NCBI GenBank assembly: GCA_932521035.1
Contig: OW051492.1
Coordinates: forward strand, 5,518,001-5,582,000
Length of the DNA stretch: 64,000 nt
Origin: Oscheius dolichura
Taxonomy: Eukaryota > Nematoda > Chromadorea > Rhabditida > Rhabditidae
Direction of reading: 5' to 3'
Made by a program: the position numbers and the translations under genes. This document shows, piece by piece, positions 10,424 to 21,728 of the stretch (position 1 is the first letter of the stretch; each line of letters opens with the position of its first letter). The notes beneath the pieces are model-generated. The model searched no databases. It was not told the origin of the DNA and saw nothing but the letters and a program-made list of their open reading frames with translations.

Positions 10424-12940
10424 CTAGGCGAGGGGCGCCTTCTCGTGGAAACCATCGACGTCGTCAAGGGTAGGGCCGTTGTTATCGGTCTCCTGTTCCT
10501 GAAAAAGGGGCATTGGATGGGGGAAGGGACGACGACTGACCGTCTTCGCATCCTTCAGGAATCGGGCCCAGAGCTCGGCCATGAGATCGGTGGCGATGAT
10601 GTCACCGGCATTCTTGGAGATGAGGTGCATGACGAGGACGCCATCGGCGCGAAGGTTCTTCTCGGAGAAGCGACGGAGGTAGCGCTCGCCTGGAAAGGGA
10701 TTGGGTAGGGGAAAGAGCGGCCAGACTGACTGGAGAAGTCGTCGTTTTGGACGAGTTTGTTGACGCGGAGGTAGGTGGCGAGGAAGGCACGGCGACGGGC
10801 CTCGCTGCTCAAGTGGACGACCCAGGAGACGAGGTTGACGAGGGTGGCCACGAAAACTCCGAGCAGCCAGAACCAGAGGAAGAGGTAGACCTTCTCGTTG
10901 AACATGTTGATCATCAGGACACACTGCACCGTGTGGCGGTGCTTGTTACCCAGCACTCGGACCTCGAAGTCGCACATGGTCACTCTGGAAGTCCCTCGTT
11001 CTTTTCTTGTCTATCGGCAGAGACAACCGCGACCTTCCCCACTAATTGAAATCGTTTTATGGGCGCTCCTCCCCGGCCGGTTGATGGTGGTGGCAGGAGA
11101 TTACAGTCCCCCGGCACTCTGCCATTTCGGTCGGCCATATTCAACAGCTTCCGCCGTTAATCTTCTCACCTCCCGCAAAGGGCAAACACCCCTCCGACCG
11201 AACTCCAGGGGAGGACTGGTTCTCCTCTCCTCCCCAGTAGAAACTCGGGTATTTCCCCCGACAAAAATGTTGTAAAGGCGCCAGAAGGCCTATGCACACA
11301 GGGAGCGAACAATGGCCATGAATAGTAACGAGCCGGCCAAACACGGACTTACCGGGGGAAGTGACCACTCTCCTCCCATTCGTGGCCCCTGACGAGATCG
11401 CTGAGGATGCCGAATCCCCAGAAGACGGACGACGTGCTCAGGAAGCTAAAAGGGAGAAGTCAGAAGGGGGAGAGAAGAGGCACTGACTTGTTGAGGATGA
11501 CGAACTGGAAGCAGACCTGGACCAGGTAGAGGGCCTTGACGAGCAGGTAGAGCAGGGTCAGGTAGGCTCCGCGGTGGGTGAAGGCCAGCACTCCCGCTGA
11601 AATTTCCCTCTCTTTCCTCGTCTCCCATTGCGTGACAAATTCGCCTGGGAACCCTCGTCTGCCATTGGAATAATCCGACACCTCGCAGATCGATTTTGAC
11701 AGCCCCACCGTAATCGGCCACGGTCAGTTTCCCCCCATCCGACTGGTTGGCAGAGGAGACGACTCACTGTTTTTCTGGAGCTGGTGCTGCATCCTCAGAG
11801 AGTCGTGAATGTGAGCGGCGACGATACCCACGGTGTCACGACGGCGGTCCACGGCGAGGTTGCTGGTGTCCTTGGCCATTTTCACCAGGGACTTGACGGC
11901 AATTCCTGGAAGGGGGAGGATGGGGGAGCAGGCGGGGAGGGGACTGACCACTCTGCCAGTTGAAGCAACGCCAGACGAGTTGGGGCAGATAGAAGAAGAT
12001 GGCCTGGAGACCGAGGATGAACGGCACCCACTGGTAGTAGCCGATCTCCTGGTCCTCCCTAGAGAATATAAGAAAATAACGCGAGAGGCCTACCTCTGCT
12101 CAACGGTGTCCGGGATGTGCTCCTTCGGGTTGACGAAAAACGTGTTCTGCAATTAATTTTTGTATGCTTAAAAGAGAGGAGGAATACCTGGACAAAGCAA
12201 TAATTCTCTGAATATTGCTCCCAAGCACCGGTGAACTGTGCCGGAATCCAGCACTGGATAGGTTGACCTACATACCTGAAAAAATTATTTTCTTTTGGGA
12301 ATTCATTATTTTTCTCAAGATTTCCCCCAAATTATGATATTTCTTGCCCCTTTTATGCCCCCGTCCCTCCCTATTTACGCGACATAGGATGCTCGTCAGC
12401 GGACGACGCGCTGATCGCCCTTGGCCGTCAATAGTCGGTCGGCGGCCGGGGCATAATTCGAAGGAGTCACAAAAGGGTAGATCAAGGGCATCGGGAGTGG
12501 ATGCCACCCTGGACAATGCAAACGGTCTCCTCTACGTGTGCCCCTTGTGCTCCCTTCTCGAACAGTAAGAGCAGAAGACACCCCTTTTTCTTCCTTTATT
12601 CTTCCCTTCCCATTAGATGGCTGTTAGTTGTTTTATGCGTGTCTCCCCCTTGAAAAATCTGATGTGAAAAGTTCTGGTCACATAAATCAAATTTCTTGTT
12701 CCAAGGTCACCGGGGGTGGCAGTTGATGGCATCTGTGCACGGCTGATTGACCCGAAGATATAGAAAAGGACTGGGGGACGGGGGGAGGAGGGGGATCCGA
12801 CACCCGACTTACTGTTTGGCAGACAGGGTCAGCGAGAAGATGATGAGCAGCATCGGGGTGTAGTAGTAATTGAGCCGGTCGATGCCGTCGTCATCGTACT
12901 GCGGCTTCAGGCCTTTCAGGAAGGCGTCGATGAAGAACAT
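10424..12940 (-). CDS. Innexin gap-junction protein (copy 1, 398 aa)
   Basis: Four-pass membrane subunit of invertebrate gap junctions. Ten exons in transcription order: 12940-12813, 12275-12188, 12146-12094, 12058-11949, 11905-11768, 11596-11488, 11445-11353, 10984-10731, 10689-10541, 10498-10424; all phases agree. The N-terminus has [14 protein letters not shown] before the first membrane segment. The first extracellular loop has [14 protein letters not shown] and ENYCFVQNTFF, the innexin signature. [11 protein letters not shown] opens the second membrane segment. The fourth is in [20 protein letters not shown]. The cytoplasmic end has [20 protein letters not shown], typical of UNC-7/UNC-9-type innexins. 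Introns are mostly 35-45 bases, except 537 and 368. The ATG directly abuts a TTTCAG acceptor at 12941. Confidence 0.93.
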
Positions 12941-12942
12941 CT
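12941..12942 (-). promoter_or_regulatory. Splice acceptor abutting innexin copy 1 start codon
   Basis: On the minus strand ATTTCAG ends immediately before the ATG. This is either a trans-splice site or the 3' end of an intron within the 5' UTR; the sequence cannot tell which. Confidence 0.45.
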
Positions 12943-14158
12943 GAAATATTTGAATGGGATAGGCGGCGGGAGGCGGTTGACCGGCGGGGAGACAGCCAAA
13001 TGAGTTAGCCCAGACTGTTTATAACACTTTTGTGACTCATTCGATAGCTTTTAAGAGAGGGGTAAAAATACCCGGACAGAGAGATCGAACAACCACAATT
13101 ATATCATTTTGCTGGTAGCCAGGGGAGGACAACAAGATCACGTATCCCCTTTTCCCCCTTTTTGAATAAACAGATGGTAGACAACAACAAGTGGATAGAA
13201 GGGCCGGTAGCAACTAGTGGCATCTCGTGAATTCGAAATGAATCTCTCTAATAGTGGTTGTCCGTTCCGGCAGGCCCCCGGTCTAGACGGCCCGCGATGG
13301 TTGGCACCACAGTGTCATAAAGCTTTTACAATTCTCCCCCGCCTGTCTGTCCTCCCCGTCCGTTTGTGCAAGCGACATTGAGTTAGGATGGCAGCCGTAA
13401 AAGAAATGATGAGGGACCGGGGGAGGAGGGGGATCGGTGGACGGGGGCAGATTATCAACAAGTGGTTGTGAATGGAACGGTTGCGAAAGTCCACTGCATT
13501 CATAATTTGGAAATCGATCGGAGGAGACATCGGAGACAGACGGGCAAGTACACAACCGAGGTTACCAGATCAGGGAAAGGGCAGTAGTCGAAAAAGATAA
13601 AAAGGAAAGGGTCAGACAGTGCCGTTCTTTAGCTCTAACAAGTTCCCCTACTCTCCATCAAATCAATCCCATCAAGTCCCCAACGGTGGTCCAGATTGGG
13701 AGGCAGTAAAGAGCCCAACCGCCTTCCCTCCAGGTATCACCAGAAGTCACAAACCTCGAAAAATCGATGTCCTGTAGGGGACGACCGTCGGCGGCGCGTG
13801 CAGCTCCCGACTGTTGCCCGTCGGCCGTCTCCCTCTCTCGCTTAGGGCCCGCCTCTCTATTCCTCTCCCCTTTCCTTACTTTTTCCCGTCTCTACAGTCA
13901 TCCCACCCACGTCCCCTTCGATCTCTTCGATTTCTGTCCCCGTCTGATGTCTCTCCTCCGCCTGTCTGTCCTCCCCGTTCGTCTGCTCGTCGCCCCCTCT
14001 CCACGTCACTTCTCTCGTCGGCATTTTACAAGGACGAACATGAATGGTCGCGACAAAAACGTGGAATGCAGGTGCAGAGGAATGTGTTTGACCAGAGATT
14101 GAACAGTCTTTATTCCGGGAAAACATAGATTTATTATGAAAGCTCTATCTTCTGAGAT
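12943..14158. other. 1.2-kb spacer between the two innexins
   Basis: Holds the presumed promoter of innexin copy 1 and the 3' UTR of copy 2 (AATAAA on the minus strand at 14108-14113 and 14130-14135). The open frames here are short and C/T-biased; I see no gene. Confidence 0.5.
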
Positions 14159-15614
14159 TTACAATTCGTCTTCGGCGAGCTTTGCGTTCTTCATCAAGAG
14201 CGGCTCCAGGGGGTAGGGAGGGGGGCTGACGTTGGTGTTGTAGTCGTCCCAGAGAGCATTGAGCAGCGAGGTCGTCACCATGTCGCCGTTGTTGGCGGCT
14301 GAAATCAGGAAAGATTACGGTAAGGGTGGCGGGACGAACCAATGAGCTTGATGAGGAACACGCCGTCGGGCCGGAGGTGCTTGTTGACAAAGGTGCGGAG
14401 GTTGTCCTTCTTGCGGTAGTTCTTGCCCACGTCGGCGTCGATCCTGTGGATGTATCGCTTGACCATGGCCTCACCCTGGCTGGGCATCGACAGGTAGATC
14501 TGGAATAGCTCTGTCTAGGGAAAAAGGAGGAGACTGACAGCCCATTGAATGAGGGAGGTCACCGAGAGACCGAACATGATGGCCAGCCAGAACCAGAGGA
14601 GCAGGAAGATCTTCTCGTTGAACATGTTGATCATCAGGACACACTGCACCGTGTGGTTGTGGACATTGGCCAGCTCGCGGACGGAGAAGTCACACAGAGT
14701 AATCCTTAATTGGTTGTGAAAGGGAGAAAAGGACCAGAGAGCTACCTGGGGAAGTTGCCGGTCTCCTCCCAGTCGACGCCGTTGTAGAGGTTCGTGGCCA
14801 CATCCCAGCCCCAGTTGTAGGTGTCCACGCCGAGGATGCTCTTCATCATCATAAACTGCACGGCGGCATTCAGGGCAAACAGCAGCTTCAAGACCTGGGA
14901 AGAGAAAGATAAAAGAAAAAAAAACAAAAAAAACCCACCAGGTAGCCGAAAATGACATAGCGTCCGCTGGTGATGCGGCGGAAGCTGCGCTTGTTGTAGT
15001 CGTGGGTCGTGTGCTGCTGGGTCAGGAAGCCGGACACCGTCTTCATGTTCTGCTTGCGCGTATCCTCATCCATGTTGGAAGATAAAGTGCAGCTGTTGAG
15101 GATTGTGTTCACTTTGAGACCTAGAAAAGGAAATTGGAAGACGGACAAGCAACCGACCTCCGCTCTCGTAGAGGAAGCGCCAGAAGAGGATCGGCAGGTA
15201 GAAGAACAGAGCCTGGAAGGCCAGAATGAACGGCACCCACTGGTAGTAGCCGATCTGGTGCTGCTCCCTGAACAAGAGTAAACTGGAACGGGAGGAGGCC
15301 TACTTGACGGTGTCATTGACGGGAAGTGGCTTCATATGCTGGCCGATATCCCAAGTCTGGGGCTGATCTTTCTCGAACATCGGCACATAATAGGTATTCT
15401 GCACGTAGCAGTAGTCCAGCGCGTACTCCATCCACCATCCCTTGTAATAGGCCGGGAACCAGCACTGGATAGGCGAGCCGACGAAGGACCATCCGGAGAC
15501 GAAGGCCGACGCCACCACCAGGCCGATGGTGGTGAAGCAGTAGTTGAGACGGTCGGTGAAGTCGCCGTCCGACTGCGGGGACACCGCCGAGAGGAGATTC
15601 TGGATGACGTTCAT
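14159..15614 (-). CDS. Innexin gap-junction protein (copy 2, 410 aa)
   Basis: Second innexin, upstream of copy 1 and in the same orientation. Exons in transcription order: 15614-15304, 15267-15158, 15120-14939, 14894-14746, 14704-14539, 14514-14340, 14298-14159, all phase-consistent. Signature residues: [13 protein letters not shown], then [11 protein letters not shown] and [12 protein letters not shown] in extracellular loop 1, [20 protein letters not shown], and [19 protein letters not shown] before the fourth membrane segment. The C-terminus has [18 protein letters not shown] and ends in AEDEL. It shares about the same membrane-segment anchors as copy 1 but has 7 exons rather than 10, with only some intron positions in common, so the duplication is not recent. 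A TTCAG acceptor (15626-15627) precedes the ATG by 11 bases. Confidence 0.93.
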
Positions 15615-17634
15615 GCGCTGAGATCCTGAAGGAAATTGTAAATAAAAGAGGAAGGAGGAAAGAGTAAACAGTCAACAAGGTTAAAAACATGTGGGGAGGA
15701 GGATGTTTACGAGGACAGCCGAGGAGGGAAGCGGGAGATTTTGAAAAAGAGAGGGGACGATAAGAGTTGACAACAATCGGGGCATGTAAAAGGTTGCGGA
15801 TGACAACAGACGATGATCGATCGACCGTCGCCAAAGCTGTCGGCTGCCCTTTCCGGACACTTTTTCCCCGGCTTTCTCTTTATGGTCAGTGGCCATTTTT
15901 GGTTATTATCGGAGGAGAGGGCAGGGAGGAGGCGACAGACAGCACTGGACATATATATGGGAGGAGAGGAGAGGATTAGCTGGTAAGGAGGAGGAAAACG
16001 AGGAAGAGTTATTATAAGTTATAGCAATGAGGGAAAAGACAGTTCAGGGAAATGATGGAAGGATCGATGGAAGTCGCCTGGAGGCGGGGCCAACAGTGCC
16101 GACCGTGTCTGCGCTCTCCCGACAGGAGACACCCTCCGCCAAGGGCACATTTGCATGAGGCCGGGAGAATTCCGACGGGGGGATGGCACCCTCCCGAACG
16201 GAGAGGGACGACGTGTTATTGTGGGGAAAGTGGTCGTTGACTGGGGGAATGGACTCTGACCCTCGTTGGTCAGAGGATTTCGTTACAGGCTCTATTTTCT
16301 CTTTCTCTCTCCCCGCTCCCTCAGACATCTGACTAATCGGGATGAGTCTCTGGGAGACGGACACTGGACAGAAATATCACCAGACTCTCCCGTGGCAAAT
16401 ACATCCGAGTGTGACCTAGAGGGACCAGCTAAAACTTCGTGCAGTTATAGAATTGCCTGGCCAAATAAGGAGACTCGACCGTTTGAAAGAGGAAGCAAAG
16501 ATCACTTCCCAAACAACTCCGACTGCTTATAATCGTATTCTAAAGAGCCGGTTTTTATTTTATACCCAAAGGGATCGAAATCTCCTGTCTGTTCCCCCCA
16601 GTGGAGACTATCTTGATGCGTTGAGGAGGAAATTTAAGTATAACTTTACTTGCATAGGAAACTTGTCAGTAATCGAGAACGTAAGGCGTGTTTTATTAGC
16701 GGGTAGCAATTGGCTGCTCTTGGCACAAATGTCGAAACAGAGAGCCCAAGTCTAGCCGGACTACGGTAACGCCAAAACTGCTCATTCAATTAGGCCAAAA
16801 TAAAACACAAATATATCCAGAAGAATATACGGTAGTATGGAGGTGCCTTCTCTGTTGTGTGCTAAATTGTGTTGGTGTAGTCTTCACTAAAAACGGAAGT
16901 GTAAAATGCGAAAAACCAAAAACTAAAACCTGGCCAGCCCTCCTGTAATTTGCGGTGGCATCTAAAAGAACAAGTACTTCATTGTCGTGACTTCTAATGC
17001 CTATTGATGTTGATTTGATCAGAAACGAAGATCGGCATAATGGGCCAGTCACTATCTCCCCACTTCCTTCAGTGCCGGTCGTCTCTAGCGACTATTCGTC
17101 ATATTCAACAACATTTTCGTATTTCACTGTCGTTGTATACGTTGCTTCCTATAGTTGTTTATTCTCATTCCCCATGTCTCCATTACTGTCCACAAAAGAG
17201 GACTACCAAGGATCAAACGTCCAGAATAAATGATCGCCTCCATGTAGAAAACAGATATCACGACAGAATGTCCCCCGTGTCCGCTGCTAGTGTCCTATTG
17301 GAGTGGTAGAAGTGCCATGTTCTTGCTGGGTATTCGTTTCTATTTTTTGAGGATTAGTTGTACGCAACAAGAGGGACAGCTGGTCCAGGTGTTGAGGGAT
17401 TGGATTTGATAAACAGGAGGGCAACTTCGGACGGGAATGGAGCAAGGAGTACGAGGACTCCGGAAGACTTTGACCGGAGGCAGACATGATCGAATGATGC
17501 CAGGATCAAATTGTTGGTTGGTTTACTGTTCCAATAAACAGACAGTTCGCACAAAAGCGACCTTCTCGCCCATTACAGCGGTCGTCGCCTACTACCGCTT
17601 CCTGTCCCCCACCTGTCATTATCAGTCCCCCAGG
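15615..17634. other. 2-kb intergenic region
   Basis: Between the innexin start and the Ly6-like gene. It contains the upstream region of the innexin pair and many small chance frames in C/T-rich sequence. I see no exon chain, RNA gene or repeat family here. Confidence 0.4.
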
Positions 17635-18088
17635 ATGGTCGCCGGCTTCTTATTTCTGACCCTATTCGCCAACTTTTTCTCCGGTTCAACAGGGATCGAG
17701 TGTTATTCGGTAGGTATCGATCTATTGCTTTATTGATACAACACGAGCCAATCGCTTTGATCCGGGATCGTTTTCAGGGTCTGAAACTCATAGCCGGGCA
17801 GTCGGTTGGCACGGCCACCATCAACTGTGGCAACTCCGGGAGCCAATGTTATAACATGACGGCGAGCGCGGCTGCCGTGATAGACCTCGTCAAGGCGGGC
17901 TGTTCCCTGTGGAGATGTATGGTCGGTGGCACTCTCTTGACCCGATCTACCGATGTTTTCAGCTGGCCCGAGATCGCTGTATCTCGACGACTTTCAAAAG
18001 CGTGCCCATCAGTCTGTGCTGCTGTTCTACTGAACGATGTAATGTGAACGACAACGGCGTCTCGATGAAGTGGGTCCATTGTCTCTAG
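17635..18088 (+). CDS. Small secreted Ly6/uPAR-like cysteine-rich protein
   Basis: Exons 17635-17709, 17778-17921 and 17963-18088 give 114 aa; phases are 0. A clear signal peptide (MVAGFLFLTLFANFF) precedes the mature start near IECYS. The cysteine pattern is ECYSG, INCGNSGSQCYNMTAS, AGCSLWRCM, RDRCIS, then SLCCCSTERCNVN, which fits the nematode Ly6-like (three-finger) families, where a late CC and a final CN are typical. Such proteins are extracellular, often GPI-anchored and sometimes receptor modulators. The model ends in MKWVHCL without a hydrophobic GPI-type tail. A donor-like GTCC at 18074 leaves open another 3' exon I could not identify. Confidence 0.65.
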
Positions 18089-18686
18089 AATACTCGTGGG
18101 TTCAGACAAGTCGGAGAATGGAATGCCGAACCAGAGCACAGGGGGGCCGGGGGAGAGGACCAGCTAACTCGAGAAGAGATCCGCAACCGATTTGCCTCGG
18201 CCGAAGTAGACGACGATATGCCAACTCACTCGCCCAGGGGATTCCGGCACGGGTAGTGATCCCTAATAACATGATAAAAGAGCGTATTGTTGTCCTGGAA
18301 TTGCTATTCTGTGCTAATCCGACCGACCCACTGGATTGGTTACCCAACCTCCTCGCTACAACTGTTGCTCCTCTCCCTGCTTGGCAAACAAACTGAAAGA
18401 GGGGAGACCGACAGGCGAGGAGTCCGTCCAATTAGCACGGGCAGAGAGTGCCACCGGCTTGTGCTGGTACTGGCGTCCGGACGAATTTACAACTGTTTAC
18501 TGTGCTCATCAAAGGGAGCGGGCGCGTGTCGGTCTAAGGGACACTTTATGAAGGCTTCTGTTGTTGGCTAATTGACCCACAGCTGATGGCAACCGAAAGC
18601 GCCACTCTGGGAGAAGCAGCGGCCACCCAGACAAGCGAAGAGACGCGAGACTGCTAACCACCTGAAAATGAAATCTAACATTGGAA

Positions 18687-18769
18687 ATGGATAGTCCATC
18701 GTCGTCTCCTTCGAGTGATCCGTCCCGTGTGCCCGACGTCCCTTCTACCGACGCAGATGCCTCTAAAGA
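18687..18769 (+). other. Possible upstream coding exon of the Snail-like gene
   Basis: ATG at 18687 opens a Ser/Pro/Asp-rich stretch (MDSPSSSPSSDPSRVPDV) ending at a GTAGGT donor in phase 2. The acceptor at 20151-20156 would add one base and read straight into the ATG at 20158 in frame. One in three random exons would fit in phase, so support is modest; otherwise translation starts at 20158 after trans-splicing. Confidence 0.3.
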
Positions 18770-20157
18770 GTAGGTCCATTTGTTATATTCTCTCGTGAAA
18801 TTAGAATGATGGCCCATATTTCACTGGCCATCATGTTATCCCGCGCCAGGTCTATAATTTTCGGGGAGCCACCTTATGTCTTTGGCAGTGTTTGCCCTGG
18901 TGACGGTTTCAGCCACCCTTTTGCCAATGGAGACAGAGCCTAATGGCCGTAGAATTCCTTGCCGGCTATCTCTCTTGCCCCGTCTTCTTTTTGCCGCGCG
19001 CAGTCTCGAACCACCTTGGAGCGGCTAAGGTGGGACGAAGCAGATGAAAAAGACGACACCCGCAGCACCTGAATCGCCATGGGCAGGCGAACAATTGCCT
19101 TCTCCTCTTCTGTTTTCCCACTTGTCCTCTCCTCTGCCCCCCGTAAACATTTTACTTCTCACCTGTCTCCCAATGTTCATACCTCTGTTTGCCTGTATCC
19201 CAGGTGCTCTCCTTCCGCTTCCCAGGGTCGCCCTCTTTCAAGTCTGCCACAGGGATAGTCGGCTCCATGTAGTACACGAGCCACCCTTCTCACCCAGTCC
19301 GGGTCAATTGCCCTCCGTTTTGAAGTGCCGGTCGACACTTCCAAGCAGATATCCCCGTTGTGTCCGGGAAACGATAAGATACCCGGCTGAGCCACCGTGA
19401 CCCTCGGCTTGGCCCGCCCCCTATCATATCCGAGAACTTCTTTGAGTCCTCCCGCGGTGTCCTTCTTCCCTTTCTCTCTTATTTAAAAGGGACAACGAGT
19501 CTAGGTGTCAATTAGCCGAGTCCATTTCAAAGCTTCCGTGCCATCAATCTGTCTGTGTGTTTTCCGCCGCCACTTACCTCTTTTTTCATCCGCTTCGCTA
19601 TAAATTTCGACTTCTTTGTCCTCCTCCCACCGAGTTTTTCTTCTCCTCTCCATTAGTTAGTCCCCCCGGCCTCTTTTCCCCTTCGATGGTGTCTGTTCCT
19701 CGGTAGGTCATCGCCGGTTTCACCACCTGCCCGGTCGTCGTGTCGTCGCACTTTTTGGAGCCAGCTCGTTAACTCCCGTCTTTGTTCTCTCCCATAGGTG
19801 TAACACACGTTCAGTTATCATTGACAGGCCTTTTTCTCCTGGAATGGGCGGAGGGCCACCGCCGGGTTGAGACTGGTTACCTTTTAAAATTCCTCTTGTT
19901 CTGGCCGGGACACGGCGGGGAGAGAGTGTTTTGTGTCTCACCTCATCCTGGCCATATTGTGCTCCTCCTGGCGCCAGCGATGTAATGGCGCCGTCTTCTC
20001 ATTCTCATTAGTCCACAATTACCGTCACTTAACTCCCGAATGTGTTCCCGGCCACAAGTCCCTCCGCCCGCTACCGTAGTCGCCGTAAATCTCGACCGTC
20101 TGCTGCTCCTGCTCACTTGTCCTTACTGTTTACTGGTACACATCATAATATTCCAGA

Positions 20158-20804
20158 ATGGAGTCCCTGCCTCCCATCTACGTCCACAACCCCTACTGGC
20201 TGACCCTCGTTAATGAATTACAGGTTTGGTTTAGGATGATGTTCATCACACCAAACATTTAGATGAGGTACGGTGTCCAGGTGCCGATAATCTTCAACAC
20301 GGACATGCTCGCGGGCTTGTCTCCCCGGCTGAACAGTTCCCCCCAGTCGTCTCCTCCGGCCAACCAACACAGCGAGGAGGACCACTCCACCGGCTCGCCG
20401 AGTTCGCCGCTGTCGACCAGGGAGAAGAGTCCCCAGAGCTGTGTCTGCCCCATGTGTGGCAAGTCCTTCACCCGACACTGGCTCCTCCAAGGACATCTTC
20501 GAACCCACAGTAAGTTAAACATCCAATGATAAGAGGAAATCTTTTTTCAGCCGGAGAGAAGCCCTTCAAGTGTGAGCAGTGTGGGAAGGCCTTCGCGGAC
20601 AAGAGCAATCTCCGTGCCCACACCCAGACCCATTCAGGTAGGGACTGTCCTCCCACAGTAAACAAGTCTCCCTTTCCAGGTGTAAAGCCGTTCTCCTGCA
20701 ACCGGTGCGGGAAGAGGTTCGCCCTCCGAAGCTACCTCTCCAAACACGAGGAGTCCTCCTGTAGCAAAGTCAGTCCCGTCTTCCCCTACAGTATCCCCAA
20801 GTAG
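20158..20804 (+). CDS. Snail/Scratch-family C2H2 zinc-finger repressor with three fingers
   Basis: Nuclear sequence-specific transcription factor. Exons 20158-20223, 20263-20509, 20551-20637 and 20680-20804 encode 174 aa. Fingers: [42 protein letters not shown], then [22 protein letters not shown] (the closing HX4C-type finger). LLQGH, FAD(K/R)SNLRAH.QTHS and KHEES(S/G)C are diagnostic for Snail proteins. Family members usually have four or five fingers; the first one or two are absent here, and I find none upstream. No SNAG repressor motif is visible. The N-terminal half is Ser/Pro-rich. Introns are 39-42 bases. AATAAA lies at 21073-21078. Confidence 0.88.
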
Positions 20805-21728
20805 TTCCGCCCCGAGCTTCTTCTTTCCGATACGAGTTCTCTTGTGCTTTCTCCCCCTTCCCACAGTTTCTTCAGAGCTTTAATCCATAGTTTCCTTTTT
20901 CTGTTCCATGACTAGACTCTCCTTGTTTTCCTATTTATTCGAGAGACGAACTTTTAGTCCTGTCTGAGGACAGCCGTTGCCATCACTTGTTTACAGCTGC
21001 AATGATATTCTCCTATGTGTTCGGCTATCTTACTGTATTCTGTTTATTTTCCACCTCTTTTTTGTTTTGGCTAATAAAATATGTCTAGTCGAAGAGACAG
21101 TCCCGTCGATGTTTCGTTGGCTGGTTTTTGTCTCCCCAATTTTTTTCCGTTTTCCATAAGGTGGTCCGGCCTTGGCGTGTGCCCGATGGTATCTCTGACG
21201 AAAAACGACTGGCCGACAAGGACTTTTTGAAATGGGAGGCTGATAGCTGACAGATGAGGCAGCTGGAACGCCAACTTGGAGGACGTCAGCCGAGGTCTTC
21301 TCTAATCAGCTTTTCGCGCCGGGACCCAGCAGGTGGCTCGAGGACGACCGGAAGAAGACCCAGCAAGGTCTCGATAATCTTTTTTTTTCTAGAGATAGAG
21401 AAGTGAGAAAGAGAACATCTGATTAAAGTCTTATTCCAATCTGTACACATTGGACACAGGAAGGGGACAGGGGGACAGGGGGAGGGAGGATGAGACATTG
21501 GTATGAGCTAGAGGAGGAGAGAAGAGGAGAGGGGAATAATACTCTATAGACGATCCGAATACATTTGTCACTACTCTCGACTCCTGGGTAAAGCTTCGTC
21601 GCGAAGGAACTGATCAGCCACAAACAGAACTACGGCTGGCGAGGGAATTTTGAGGAAAATACTGAGGATGACCGGGGTCAAATATACAAACACAACATTA
21701 TGAGGTCAGAAAGAGCCTAGCGGATGAG
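20805..21728. other. 3' flanks of the Snail-like and SoxC genes
   Basis: These two genes converge on this interval. It contains AATAAA at 21073-21078 for the Snail gene. The rest is A/G-rich with no convincing open frame. Confidence 0.4.
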
